64,000 nt of DNA from Arthrobacter sp. PAMC 25486 (GTDB lineage: Bacteria; Actinomycetota; Actinomycetes; Actinomycetales; Micrococcaceae). Below, one piece after another: positions 26,437-35,056 of the stretch (position 1 is the stretch's first letter; every line of letters starts with the position of its first letter). The notes beneath the pieces were generated by a model. That model did no database searches and had not been told where the DNA came from. It saw only the letters and a program-made list of their open reading frames with translations. Made by a program: the position numbers and the translations under genes. The stretch is taken from assembly GCF_000785535.1 (NCBI RefSeq), contig NZ_CP007595.1, positions 3,680,439-3,744,438 on the forward strand. Direction: 5' to 3'.

Positions 26437-27408
26437 CTACGAACGCTCCTGATGGAATCTGCTGAGAACCTCATTGACTTCCACCGGATGGCTTTCATGT
26501 GGTTGGGCGGCCAGTGGCATCTCCAGCCGGATAAGTTCCGACTGCATCGGCAGGCGTTCAGGTCCGTTGAGGGCCAGCCACATGAGCTGATCCGCGTATT
26601 CGTCGTCTTTCTGACGCGCATACCAAGTGAAACCCACATAGCCTGGGAAAACAGCGAGAGGGTCAAAACCCCAGCGTCCAACGCGCGCTTGTGCCTCATT
26701 GGGCACAGTTGGGTCCGTCCGAGCCGCATGCCGCTTCACGGTTCGCAGGATCACCAAGCCGACGGCAATCACAAACAAGATCACAAACCAGGCCATCGAT
26801 GCGCCCACAGGATCGTCTGGCTTTATTGCTTCACAGTTGCCCGGAGTCATGATGGTGCCCGGATCTTTGAGTAACTCCAAGCATTCGTCGTAGGTCAATG
26901 CGCCGCCTGCGTCTATGGACGCTGCGATCTTGCCCATGAGCAGGTTGAACAGTAGACCGATCCCGGCGAGGCCGGCAACAACAAAACCGAGAATCGACAT
27001 CACTTTTAGCCTGACCTGCCTCACCCGAGCAGGGTGGTTCACAAATCGCCGTATCTCATCTTGGGGAATTTCGGCTTGCGCTCGTCCAATGACACGCGCC
27101 CACCCCTGTCTCCAATCGGAGTCCCGGTTGCGGATGGACTGTGCCAGATGGATGCCCCTATCTCTCCACTGCAGGTAGGCGATGCCATCAGGGGTCTGCC
27201 GCCACATCGCGAATTGATGATTCCTTGTTTGCTGCGCCATCTTCTGCTGGAGAGCCAGTTGCTCTTCCTGAGCAGCCGCCGCACGACGGGTCTGGTCTGC
27301 GGTGGCTGCTTGAAAGCCAGCAGTCATCCAGGCTGCTGTTGATGTGCTTTGCGTATTCGCTTCAATATTCCGGAGGGAATTTATCTTCGCTTGGTAGTAA
27401 TTCACCAT
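26437..27408 (-). CDS. Hypothetical membrane protein with two TM helices (323 aa)
   Basis: The first 100 or so residues are hydrophilic and helical, rich in Ala and Gln (QEEQLALQQKMAQQTRNHQF), and may form a coiled coil. A first TM helix (MSILGFVVAGLAGIGLLFNLL, about 142-165) and a second (MAWFVILFVIAVGLVILRTV, about 208-228) enclose a short loop with two Cys residues (ECLELL, GNCEA) that could pair. A cytoplasmic tail follows. The ATG at 27408 has AAGGGG upstream. I do not recognise the family. It is divergent from the large envelope protein at 27942, so the two may be functionally linked. Confidence 0.72.
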   Translation of the reverse strand: MVNYYQAKINSLRNIEANTQSTSTAAWMTAGFQAATADQTRRAAAAQEEQLALQQKMAQQTRNHQFAMWRQTPDGIAYLQWRDRGIHLAQSIRNRDSDWRQGWARVIGRAQAEIPQDEIRRFVNHPARVRQVRLKVMSILGFVVAGLAGIGLLFNLLMGKIAASIDAGGALTYDECLELLKDPGTIMTPGNCEAIKPDDPVGASMAWFVILFVIAVGLVILRTVKRHAARTDPTVPNEAQARVGRWGFDPLAVFPGYVGFTWYARQKDDEYADQLMWLALNGPERLPMQSELIRLEMPLAAQPHESHPVEVNEVLSRFHQERS

Positions 27409-27941
27409 ATTCTTACCCCTTTTTTGCACCAGCTTCTGCGGCGCTTGATATCAGAAAATTCATGTGATTCGGGTTGGCGGGCAGCATCAACGTCCCGGCC
27501 CGGACGGTTGGCATCCTGCTCAGCCGGGAAGGTATTTTCGCATTGGACGGAGCTTTGGGTGGGCCACTTTCCGGGCTGCATTCAGCATGCGTCAAAGACC
27601 AAGGGACAGTCGGTGGTTCAAGGCTGCCTCACAGTCGGTGGTTATGAAATAATTTCGCATTTGATGGGAGGCCGAAATCGGTCGCATTGGAATTTACTGT
27701 ACCTCAGCCACTCCAGCGGACCCCGTTCGTGGGTGGTTCCCCCGTGTGGCTGCACCGAGTCTTTCCCGGACAGGAACCGGGAAGTGGATCTGTTTGCCCT
27801 CGGGGCGGTGGCAATGAGTTCTGACAGCTCTCTAGGGCCGGCTGCTCAAGTTTTGGTTGACATCTGGCTCCAAGATGTCGTTGGTCTCTGGAGTTAGTGA
27901 AACATCTGCATCTGGCCGATATGGTCTGGCAGGATGTGAAG
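27409..27941. promoter_or_regulatory. Divergent intergenic region between two membrane-protein genes
   Basis: About 530 bp separate the divergent genes. No gene with a proper start signal or family motif is visible in it. It must contain both promoters, and the length leaves room for a small RNA or an operator, neither of which I can demonstrate. Confidence 0.4.
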
Positions 27942-29882
27942 ATGACTACTGTTGTGCGGAAGTACGCACCCAAAGCCCTTTGGCTCATCATCGGCGCTCT
28001 CCTGACAGCAGCAACTTTGGTGGTGGGCCTGCTGGTCTGGCATCAGGTCAAGCCGCTAACTGATGGCGTGCAGCTCGGAACCGAAGGTGCTTCGGTTGCT
28101 GTCGCATTTCCTTCGTCTTTAGGAACCAAGGCTGCGATCAAGCCCACTGCGCCTACGGAAGAGATGATCGAGGCAGCTCCTAACTCATTTAAACTCGTCG
28201 GGGTTGCAGAGTTTGAGGTGACTCACGGCGAGTTTCCGGAAGCGGGTGCTCTGGTATCGATTAACCTCCCGGCGCCTTTGGCAGAGGGCCATGAGCTGCT
28301 CATTACGCACTGGAATGAAGACGTAAAGACTTGGGAACCGGCAACTACTGACCTGTCTGCCGACAGGATGATTGCGACTGCGCAAGTGCCTCATTTTTCC
28401 AAATATGGATTTTGGGATTATCTATTCAATGCGGCCAATCAAGTGATGGGCAACGCGGCAACTACGGGAGTCACCTGCGATGCGCCGCTACCAGACTGGG
28501 TGGAGCCGGAGTTCTTTGACGACATTAATGGACCGGTCCTTTGGTGTGGTGGCAGGGACGCCTACAACCCGGACATCCTGGTCGCGAAGTTGAAGATGAA
28601 CAGAGGGTACGCGGCGAAAATCACCACTGCGCTCGACCCAGAGTATAAATGGTCAGATCTCTGGGACGGGATGGGCCCGGAAACAATGGTAAACATGCTG
28701 GCCATGGCCAACCTGTCCTCAGTGAACAAAACGACCAACGATTACATCGTGCAGCCTTTGGGCGAATATAGCTTTGGCTTCAACAGGGGGGCCGTCGAGA
28801 AATTCTATGCCGATGGCAAATGGGACAAGCCACTTATCGAAGTCAGCGTGGGGTGGGTCTATACGGCGTTTGGTTTTCTGTACAGTGAATTGAAGGATGC
28901 GGTAGGCGGCGACGTTGCCGCAACTTTCACCGCCCTGGCTCTGGCCCAATGCGCCTATGATGTCAACGACGGTGTTGTCGGAACGGACTCAGTCAGCCTC
29001 TTTACGACATCGATGAGTTGCATCGAGACTAGTCTCGACGGTCTGCACAATGGTGCTCTGGCGTTTCTGACGAAGAAGTTGCCTAAAACATCCAAGACGG
29101 CCTTGGCGAATCGCCTCAAACCAGCGGCCGCGAAGATGAAGACGATTCTGAAGATCTATTCCGCAGCTTCAATGGCCACCCGGATTATGACCTCAGTCGG
29201 TGACCAGGGATTGACGGACATCACCCGTCAATTCCTCTATAGCCCCTCGCTTAAGGCGATCCAGGACGCCGCCGCCGCAAAGAAGTCGGCTTCACTCCAA
29301 ACCTTCACAACGACCAGTGCGGACCTGACGTTCAGCTTCAAATACCCAGCAAGTTGGGCGGTTATTGAGAGCGACGTTGGTCTCAAAATTCTCAACGCTG
29401 AAGGGGAACAACTTGGGCATCTGCAGGCATTGTTGGTTTGGGGCTCTGAGGGTTTGCCAATAACTATGCCTATTCTTGATCCCATGCACACTGGGAGTTT
29501 TATAGTTCAGGAACCCTGCACAGATTGCACCCTAACAGTCACTTCCAAGATACTCGATGCAGCTCAAGCCACAGGGGCAGCCGATTACCCTTTACCTAAG
29601 CCTCCAATGGAGGTTCTCAACTGGCCCAAACGTTTCGGTGTATTCGTTGCGCCTGGCAAGACAGTGCAGCCTTCGACAGTGGACCCCCGATTGACCTATG
29701 CCGTACTGGTGCTTAATCCGACGGAAAGGAACTCTTTCGGCTATGAAAGCCGAGTGCTGCTGGTCGGTGGGCGGAAGTACTTCTCTACGTTGCCGGATGC
29801 GCAAGCGTGGATGGAAAGTGATGAGCACGGCCAGCTCGTGGACCTCATGGCTTCGATTCGCGCCAACACACCCTTTAAATAG
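27942..29882 (+). CDS. Large membrane-anchored envelope protein of unknown function (646 aa)
   Basis: A single N-terminal TM or uncleaved signal (ALWLIIGALLTAATLVVGLLVW, about 11-32) is followed by an extracytoplasmic body. An early beta-rich domain ends in VPHFSKYGFWDYLF, a phrase seen in surface Ig-like or adhesion modules. A long helical middle region contains several Cys residues, and a C-terminal region starting TTTSADLTFSFKYPASWAVIES resembles PsbP-like domains. I chose ATG 27942 because AGGAT lies 8 nt upstream; GTG 27897 and ATG 27921 are alternatives. No family name can be given for the whole protein. It is divergent from the two-TM protein at 26437-27408. Confidence 0.75.
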   Translation: MTTVVRKYAPKALWLIIGALLTAATLVVGLLVWHQVKPLTDGVQLGTEGASVAVAFPSSLGTKAAIKPTAPTEEMIEAAPNSFKLVGVAEFEVTHGEFPEAGALVSINLPAPLAEGHELLITHWNEDVKTWEPATTDLSADRMIATAQVPHFSKYGFWDYLFNAANQVMGNAATTGVTCDAPLPDWVEPEFFDDINGPVLWCGGRDAYNPDILVAKLKMNRGYAAKITTALDPEYKWSDLWDGMGPETMVNMLAMANLSSVNKTTNDYIVQPLGEYSFGFNRGAVEKFYADGKWDKPLIEVSVGWVYTAFGFLYSELKDAVGGDVAATFTALALAQCAYDVNDGVVGTDSVSLFTTSMSCIETSLDGLHNGALAFLTKKLPKTSKTALANRLKPAAAKMKTILKIYSAASMATRIMTSVGDQGLTDITRQFLYSPSLKAIQDAAAAKKSASLQTFTTTSADLTFSFKYPASWAVIESDVGLKILNAEGEQLGHLQALLVWGSEGLPITMPILDPMHTGSFIVQEPCTDCTLTVTSKILDAAQATGAADYPLPKPPMEVLNWPKRFGVFVAPGKTVQPSTVDPRLTYAVLVLNPTERNSFGYESRVLLVGGRKYFSTLPDAQAWMESDEHGQLVDLMASIRANTPFK

Positions 29883-29967
29883 GCCATGCAGTCAACGCCG
29901 GACAGTCTTGGCTCTGTTTTGACCCGTCGTTCACACATTCCCACAATATTGCGTACCCCCAGGTTGC

Positions 29968-31383
29968 GTCCCGTGGAGTGGTGGAGTTTTCCTCAACACC
30001 GTGCGGGTCAGTGCTTTGATTATGCTGCAGTGAGTTCTGGGAGCAAAATTCCTTCTTCTACTGGGGTGGGCGTTGTGGTGCTCATGGTCTTGAGTTCGGT
30101 CATGGAGGCTTCGGAGAGGTAGCGGCGGTCCCCGGCTTCCCATTCATCGTGTTGCTCGACGAGGACGGCGCCGGCGAGCCGGAGCAGGGCTGTGGGGTTG
30201 GGGAAGACCCCGACGACATCGGTGCGCCGTTTGATTTCCTTGTTGACCCGTTCCATGAGTTGGTAGACCAGATCTGGCGCCAGTGCCGGGTCGGGAAGCC
30301 GGTGAACGCGAGCACGTCTTCTCGGGCGTCGCCGAGCATTGCGGCGACTTTGGGATGGGATTTTTGCAGCATTCTGGTGACTTCATCGAACTGGGTGTTC
30401 ACGTGTTCGGCGTCGGGTTGGGCGAAGGCGGTGCGGATGATTGAGCCGACCATGTCCTGGGATCCCTTGGACACGATCGAGAGCACGTTTCGCATGGAAT
30501 GCACCCGGCAGCGCTGCCAGGAAGCTCCCTGGAAGACCATGGCGATGGCCTTCTTCAAGCCTATGTGGGCATCGGAGATCGTCAGCTTCACCCCGTCGAG
30601 TCCACGGGTTTTCATGGAACGCAGGAACGCGGTCCAGAACCCTTCGTTCTCGCTGTCGCCAACATCGAAGCCCAGGACTTCCCGGCGCCCGTCCGCCGCC
30701 ACCCCGAAAGCGACCACGACGGCTTGGGAGACGACCCGGTGCCCGACCCTGGCCTTGCAGTAGGTCGCATCGAGGAACACGTACCGGTAGTCCATGGTGG
30801 AGAGGTCACGGTCACGGAAAGCACCGACTTCATGGTCCAGGTCCTCGCAGATCCGGGAGACCTCGGACTTGGAAATCCCGGTGTCGGCCCCGAGTGCCTT
30901 GACCAGATCGTCGACCTTGCGGGTGGAAAACCCGTGCAGATAGGCCTCCATCACCACGGCGTAGAGGGCCCGGTCAACACGACGGCGCCGTTCGAGCAAC
31001 GCAGGGAAGAACGAGCCATTCCGCAGCTTGGGAATCTTCAGGTTCAAATCCCCAGCCGTGGTCGTCAAAGTCCTGGTTCGGGAGCCGTTGCGCTGGGTGG
31101 TGCGCGCCTCGGAGCGTTCGAAGGGGCCGGCGCCGATGAACACGGTGGCCTCAGCCTCGATGAGTTGTTGATACAAGGTTTCGGTCCCGGTACGGATCCG
31201 GTCGGAGACGTCGGTGAGTTTGAGTTGTCCCAGAAGATCGAGCAGGGCAGACTGGTCTAGAGCCATCGTGTGTTTGTGTCCTTTGTGAGTAACTTTGATC
31301 GGTTCTCACTGACCATCGCACGATGGCTCTTCACGTCGGAAATCCGATACTCAGACGCCGGGAACTACACCACTCCACGGGAC
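29968..31383. mobile_element. IS256-family element (1.42 kb) with inactivated transposase
   Basis: The left end GTCCCGTGGAGTGGTGGAG (29968) and the complement of the right end GTCCCGTGGAGTGGTGTAG (to 31383) form near-perfect terminal inverted repeats. They enclose a leftward IS256-type transposase. The 8-bp flanks (CAGGTTGC and GTAACCGA) do not match, so no duplication is visible, suggesting an old copy or rearranged flanks. Confidence 0.8.
30020..31266 (-). pseudogene. Frameshifted IS256-family transposase
   Basis: The leftward frame from 31266 carries the IS256/mutator-type core: YVFLDATYCKARVGHRVVSQAVVVAFG, GFDVGDSENEGFW, KLTISDAHIGLKKAI and QRCRVHSMRNVLS, then FTGFPTRHWRQIWSTN. There the frame breaks. 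The proper C-terminus (MERVNKEIKRRTDVVGVFPN through LPELTAA) continues in another frame from about 30256 to 30020. In intact relatives WSTNP(L/M)ERVNKEIKRR is continuous, so a small indel near 30256-30270 has destroyed the gene. Confidence 0.88.
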
Positions 31384-31454
31384 GTAACCGAGATGTCACC
31401 GTGGTCGATCGAAGTTTGGCTCGCACGGTGTCGTGGCCTTGTCCATTCCTATGC

Positions 31455-31920
31455 TTACTTCAGTTCCATTTCGATGAAAACGAACTCGTCGAGTCCGTCA
31501 TTGACGACGTAGTGCGTATCCGGTTAGCTCAGGTTGACTGGATGTCCATCCGAAGTTGCGCCAACCATGGACGTTTCAGGAGCGCCAGAATGGGTTCTGC
31601 GACGAATAAGACTGATTCGAGCTCGCTTGACGGCTGCCGCTGACCCAACCTGAGCAAACCGGATACGCATTGACGACGTTATGTTCACCTCCGGCTGGCC
31701 GCTGGTATGAGCTGCCCAAAGACAATTCGTTGACAGTAGCTCCGTATGGTGTGTGTAACGTCAGCTGGCCGGTGTTCATCGGGACCACGACGTAGTCAAA
31801 TTCGTGAATGTGCCATCCTGTTTCCGAATTCGGAGGAAATCTCCATTCGGTAACCCGCACCCGGTCGTTGTCAATCTATATGGTCGCTTGGGCCGTCTGT
31901 TGTAGCTGACGCTCTGTCAT
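31455..31920 (-). pseudogene. Cupin-domain gene broken by an amber codon and a MITE
   Basis: The gene starts 10 bp after the MHS transporter stop. Frame from 31920: MTERQLQQTAQATI, TAG, IDNDRVRVTEWRFPPNSETG, then WHIHEFDYVVVPMNTG and GGEHNVV. There a 161-bp element intervenes. After one 8-bp duplication the frame resumes exactly as NDGLDEFVFIEMELK and a stop. Removing the element and one duplication restores a continuous 98-codon frame except for the amber at codon 15. Metal-binding HxH and a later His are present, so the ancestor was a small one-domain cupin, perhaps an isomerase, lyase or binding protein. A GTG re-start after the amber is possible but would still meet the insert. Confidence 0.82.
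31511..31671. mobile_element. 161-bp MITE with 8-bp target duplication
   Basis: The ends are AGTGCGTATCCGGTTAGCTC (31511) and, complemented, AATGCGTATCCGGTTTGCTC (ending 31671). The match continues for 6 more bases with only 2 mismatches in 26. GACGACGT at 31503-31510 and again at 31672-31679 is a perfect 8-bp target duplication. The element encodes nothing. Such non-autonomous elements are mobilised by a transposase recognising the same ends; an 8-bp duplication is compatible with IS256 or ISL3 types among others. Confidence 0.85.
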
Positions 31921-31930
31921 GGTGGTACGC

Positions 31931-33244
31931 CTACTCGACGGTGATTTTTGCGGCCTTAGTTGCAAAATGCATGGATACGAAGCTGATGATACCCAAGACC
32001 GCCAGATATGCGGCGATCGGCCACCATTGGCGTCCCGACCAGGCATACAACCCGGTTGCAATGAAGGGAGAGAGTCCTCCTGCGAACACGGCAGCCAGCT
32101 GATAGCCCATTGAAACGGCACTGGTACGAATCTCCACCGGAAAGAGCGAACCCATGATCGCCGGCTCCAGTGCGAACATGGCACAAGCAATGGCAATGGC
32201 AGCCGTCATGGCCAAGGTGATCACCACAAAATTTCCGGTGTTGAACATCAGGAAGAAAGGGAAAGCGATGACGATGGAAGCGGCGGCCGCCCACAGAAAG
32301 AGCCGTCTATGACCAACTTTCTCTGACCATGTGCCAAATAGTGGGATGAGAACAAACTCGACGGCGGAGCAGATGAGCACAGCACTCAGGAGCGGCCCCT
32401 TTTCGAGCCCCAGGGCATCCACGCCGTAAGTCAAGGCAAAAACGGTCACAACATAGAAGACCGAATTTTCTGAGAAACGGATGCCGGCGGCCAGCAGAAT
32501 GACACGCCAATGCTCGGTGATGGCAGTCTTGACCGGCATTTTCTGAACTTTTCCTGTTTTGAGCGCGTTCTCGAATTCAGGCGATTCATCCAGGGTCATG
32601 CGGATAACCAAGCCAACAATCACCAGAACGAAACTTGCAACGAACGGGATTCGCCAGCCCCAGCTCAGGAACTGCTCATCCGGCAACATGGTCAGCAGGG
32701 CAAAGGCGCCCGTGGAAAGAATGGTTCCAACTGGAACACCCATTTGGGGTATGGAACCAAAGAATCCTTTCCTCCCCTTGGGGGCGTGCTCGACAGCCAT
32801 CATGACGGCGGCACCCCACTCACCGCCAACACCGAAGCCTTGGATCAGGCGGAGCATGACCAAGAGGATGGGCGCCCAAACGCCAATCTGTGCATAAGTG
32901 GGCAGCAATCCGATGGCGGCGGTGGCAAAGCCCATGATGAGCAAGGTGACGACGAGGATCTTCTTGCGCCCAACCTTGTCGGCCAGATTTCCAAAGATGG
33001 CCCCACCCAGCGGACGGGCAGCAAAACCCACCCCGAATGAACCAAAGGCTAGGAGCGTGCCAATGAGCGGGTCAGCGGACGGGAAGAACACTTTGCCGAA
33101 TACGAGGGCTGATGCTGTGCCGTAAAGAAAGAAGTCGTACCATTCGATGCTGGTGCCGATGAAGCTCGCGACCGCCACTTTGGTGGCCGAGGACTTCTTA
33201 GCGGTTCCGGGTTTTCCCGGGACGAGTTGCTCTTGAACTACCAT
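31931..33244 (-). CDS. MHS-family MFS transporter (first of two)
   Basis: This 437-aa, 12-TM symporter belongs to the metabolite:H+ symporter group, which imports carboxylates and zwitterions. Signatures are FIGTSIEWYDFFLYGTAS at the first helix, GFAARPLGGAIFGNLADKVGRK between helices 2 and 3, LIQGFGVGGEWGAAVMM and SWGWRIPF. AAAGGAG precedes two adjacent ATGs; I chose 33244 for spacing. It lies downstream of the hydroxyacyl-CoA dehydrogenase gene, with a 190-bp gap that could hold its own promoter, and upstream of the broken cupin. Confidence 0.93.
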   Translation of the reverse strand: MVVQEQLVPGKPGTAKKSSATKVAVASFIGTSIEWYDFFLYGTASALVFGKVFFPSADPLIGTLLAFGSFGVGFAARPLGGAIFGNLADKVGRKKILVVTLLIMGFATAAIGLLPTYAQIGVWAPILLVMLRLIQGFGVGGEWGAAVMMAVEHAPKGRKGFFGSIPQMGVPVGTILSTGAFALLTMLPDEQFLSWGWRIPFVASFVLVIVGLVIRMTLDESPEFENALKTGKVQKMPVKTAITEHWRVILLAAGIRFSENSVFYVVTVFALTYGVDALGLEKGPLLSAVLICSAVEFVLIPLFGTWSEKVGHRRLFLWAAAASIVIAFPFFLMFNTGNFVVITLAMTAAIAIACAMFALEPAIMGSLFPVEIRTSAVSMGYQLAAVFAGGLSPFIATGLYAWSGRQWWPIAAYLAVLGIISFVSMHFATKAAKITVE

Positions 33245-33434
33245 CATTTCTCCTTTGAAAGTTGGTGCCGACGCTGTGGGGCATCTAGATATTGAGACTA
33301 AGAGGTGACGGCCGAAAACCACCCTGTCCGGTGTGGACAGTCCATGGAATGAAATATGAATCATGGATATTGTTCGCAGTGTTCTCGACCGCTGTCCGTC
33401 GGGGTTGGGCCGTGGTCGCCGGTATCGCCGTGTA

Positions 33435-34262
33435 CTACCAGGTGAAGAACCCTTGCCCGCTCTTGCGACCAAGTTCCCCGCGCGCCACTTTCTCACGGAG
33501 AATTCGGGGCGGCTCAAAGCGCGGGCCGAGCGTCCGGCTCAGGTGCTCACTGATGGCGAGCCTGATGTCCAGCCCCACCATGTCAGTCATGCGCAATGGT
33601 CCGACACCGTGCTGGTACCCCAGAACCATCCCGGCATCAATATCTTCGGCAGTGGCGATCCCCTCCTCCACCATTCGCATCGCTTCCAAACCCAGCGCAA
33701 CGCCCAGTCTGCTCGTGGCAAAGCCGGGCGAGTCCTGTACAAGGATTGGCTTGCGGCCTAGGCTGACGGTGCATTGGACAGCCAGTTCAACGGTCTCCGG
33801 CGAAGTTTGCGCACCGATCACCAGCTCGATCAATTGTGTTGCCGGCACCGGTTGAAAGAAGTGCATCCCCACCAAACGCTCGGGCCGAACCAGGCCAAGG
33901 GCCAGCTCGGAAATGCTCAGCGAGCTGGTATTGGAACACAAGAGCCGGGGCTGCAGGACCTTCTCCGCGTTCGCCAATACCTGCCCCTTGAGCTCGGCGG
34001 TCTCGGGCACGGATTCGATGACAAAGTCGGTGCCAGCGACCTCTTCCACTCGTTCGGCCAGCTGGAGTCTGGTGGTGCGGTAGTCCTGACCGTCTTGCGC
34101 GGCGAAAATCATCGAACCGGCATTGTTTCGCTGCTTGTCGGAGGGGTCAACCAGCGCCACCTTCCACCCGGTAGCAAGAAACGTCTGTGCGATCCCGGCA
34201 CCCATGGTGCCCGCACCGATAACGGTCACATGGTTGCCAAATATGTCATTGGTCATGGACAT
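33435..34262 (-). CDS. 3-Hydroxyacyl-CoA dehydrogenase-family NAD-dependent enzyme
   Basis: The 275-aa protein has the N-terminal Rossmann motif VTVIGAGTMGAGIAQTFL, the FVIESVPE block, the catalytic region SNTSSLSISELA with GMHFFQPVPATQLIELV (His in HFF), and the C-terminal helical domain with FATSRLGVALGLEAMRMVEEG and GVGPLRMTDMVGLD. It oxidises a beta-hydroxy group with NAD. The family also includes L-carnitine 3-dehydrogenase and L-gulonate 3-dehydrogenase, so the substrate need not be a CoA thioester. It is 8 bp downstream of the SDR gene. Confidence 0.9.
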   Translation of the reverse strand: MSMTNDIFGNHVTVIGAGTMGAGIAQTFLATGWKVALVDPSDKQRNNAGSMIFAAQDGQDYRTTRLQLAERVEEVAGTDFVIESVPETAELKGQVLANAEKVLQPRLLCSNTSSLSISELALGLVRPERLVGMHFFQPVPATQLIELVIGAQTSPETVELAVQCTVSLGRKPILVQDSPGFATSRLGVALGLEAMRMVEEGIATAEDIDAGMVLGYQHGVGPLRMTDMVGLDIRLAISEHLSRTLGPRFEPPRILREKVARGELGRKSGQGFFTW

Positions 34263-34270
34263 GGTGCCCC

Positions 34271-35020
34271 CTAAAGTCGAGGTGCAAGTTGGAGTCCGCC
34301 AGCGACATGGAGCACTTCGCCGGTAATGAACGATGCGTCAGCACTGGCAAAGAAGGCCGTCGCATTGGCGACATCCTCAGGGGTGGCAACCCTGCGCATC
34401 GGCGTCATACGTGCATAGCGGGCAAAATTTGCGACCCGCTCCCCGCCCATGCCCATCGCGTCCACGAAGGACGTATCAACCGGGCCGGGCGCCACTACAT
34501 TGCAGGTGCCGCCGGTTTCTCCCAATTCCTGTGCCATGGTTCTACACAATCCCACCACACCGGCCTTGGACGCGGTGTAGGCCGGATTTCCGCCGGAAAG
34601 CCAGGTGCGGGAGCCGATCATGATCACGCGCGCAGCAGTGCTCTTGAGCAGGTGGGGCATGGCAGCCGAACTGACCACGAACGCGCCGCGCAGGTTGATC
34701 GCCATGGTCCGATCGAAATCTGCCAAGGCCGTGGTGGTCATGCCACCGGTGGGCGCGATGCCCGCATTGTTTACGACGACGTCGAGTCCGCCCAGCGTTT
34801 CGTGCACCTTCGCCATCGCCGTAGTGACGGAATGGTCATCAGAGACATCCATGTGCAGCGGCACCGAGCGGGGGATTGTGGCACAGACTGCGGCGGCCCG
34901 CTCGACGGCGGCATCTGTGACGACAACGGTGAACCCGTCATTTCCCAATCGCCGGGCAATTGCGGAGCCAAAAGCTCCGCCGGCTCCTGTGACCAGGGCG
35001 ATCCTTGATGGTGCAGGCAT
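34271..35020 (-). CDS. SDR-family oxidoreductase
   Basis: This classical 249-aa SDR has the NAD(P)-binding ALVTGAGGAFGSAIAR, DMDV-like HMDVSDDHSV, VVNNAG, the catalytic Ser in VIMIGSRTW, Tyr-x3-Lys in PAYTASKAGVVGL, and a C-terminal FITGEVLHVAGG. All catalytic residues are present. The expected role is oxidation or reduction of a hydroxyl or keto group in the same pathway as its neighbours. AAAGGA precedes the ATG. Confidence 0.92.
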   Translation of the reverse strand: MPAPSRIALVTGAGGAFGSAIARRLGNDGFTVVVTDAAVERAAAVCATIPRSVPLHMDVSDDHSVTTAMAKVHETLGGLDVVVNNAGIAPTGGMTTTALADFDRTMAINLRGAFVVSSAAMPHLLKSTAARVIMIGSRTWLSGGNPAYTASKAGVVGLCRTMAQELGETGGTCNVVAPGPVDTSFVDAMGMGGERVANFARYARMTPMRRVATPEDVANATAFFASADASFITGEVLHVAGGLQLAPRL

Positions 35021-35056
35021 ATTTACGGTCCTTTCTAACTGATGCTCAGAGGAATC

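Noticed and set aside
30499..31260. Rightward open frame of about 253 codons inside the IS256 element
   Set aside because: It is antisense to the IS256 transposase core, which has clear motifs.
29960..31391. Target duplication for the IS256 copy
   Set aside because: The 8-bp flanks CAGGTTGC and GTAACCGA are not identical, so no duplication is claimed.
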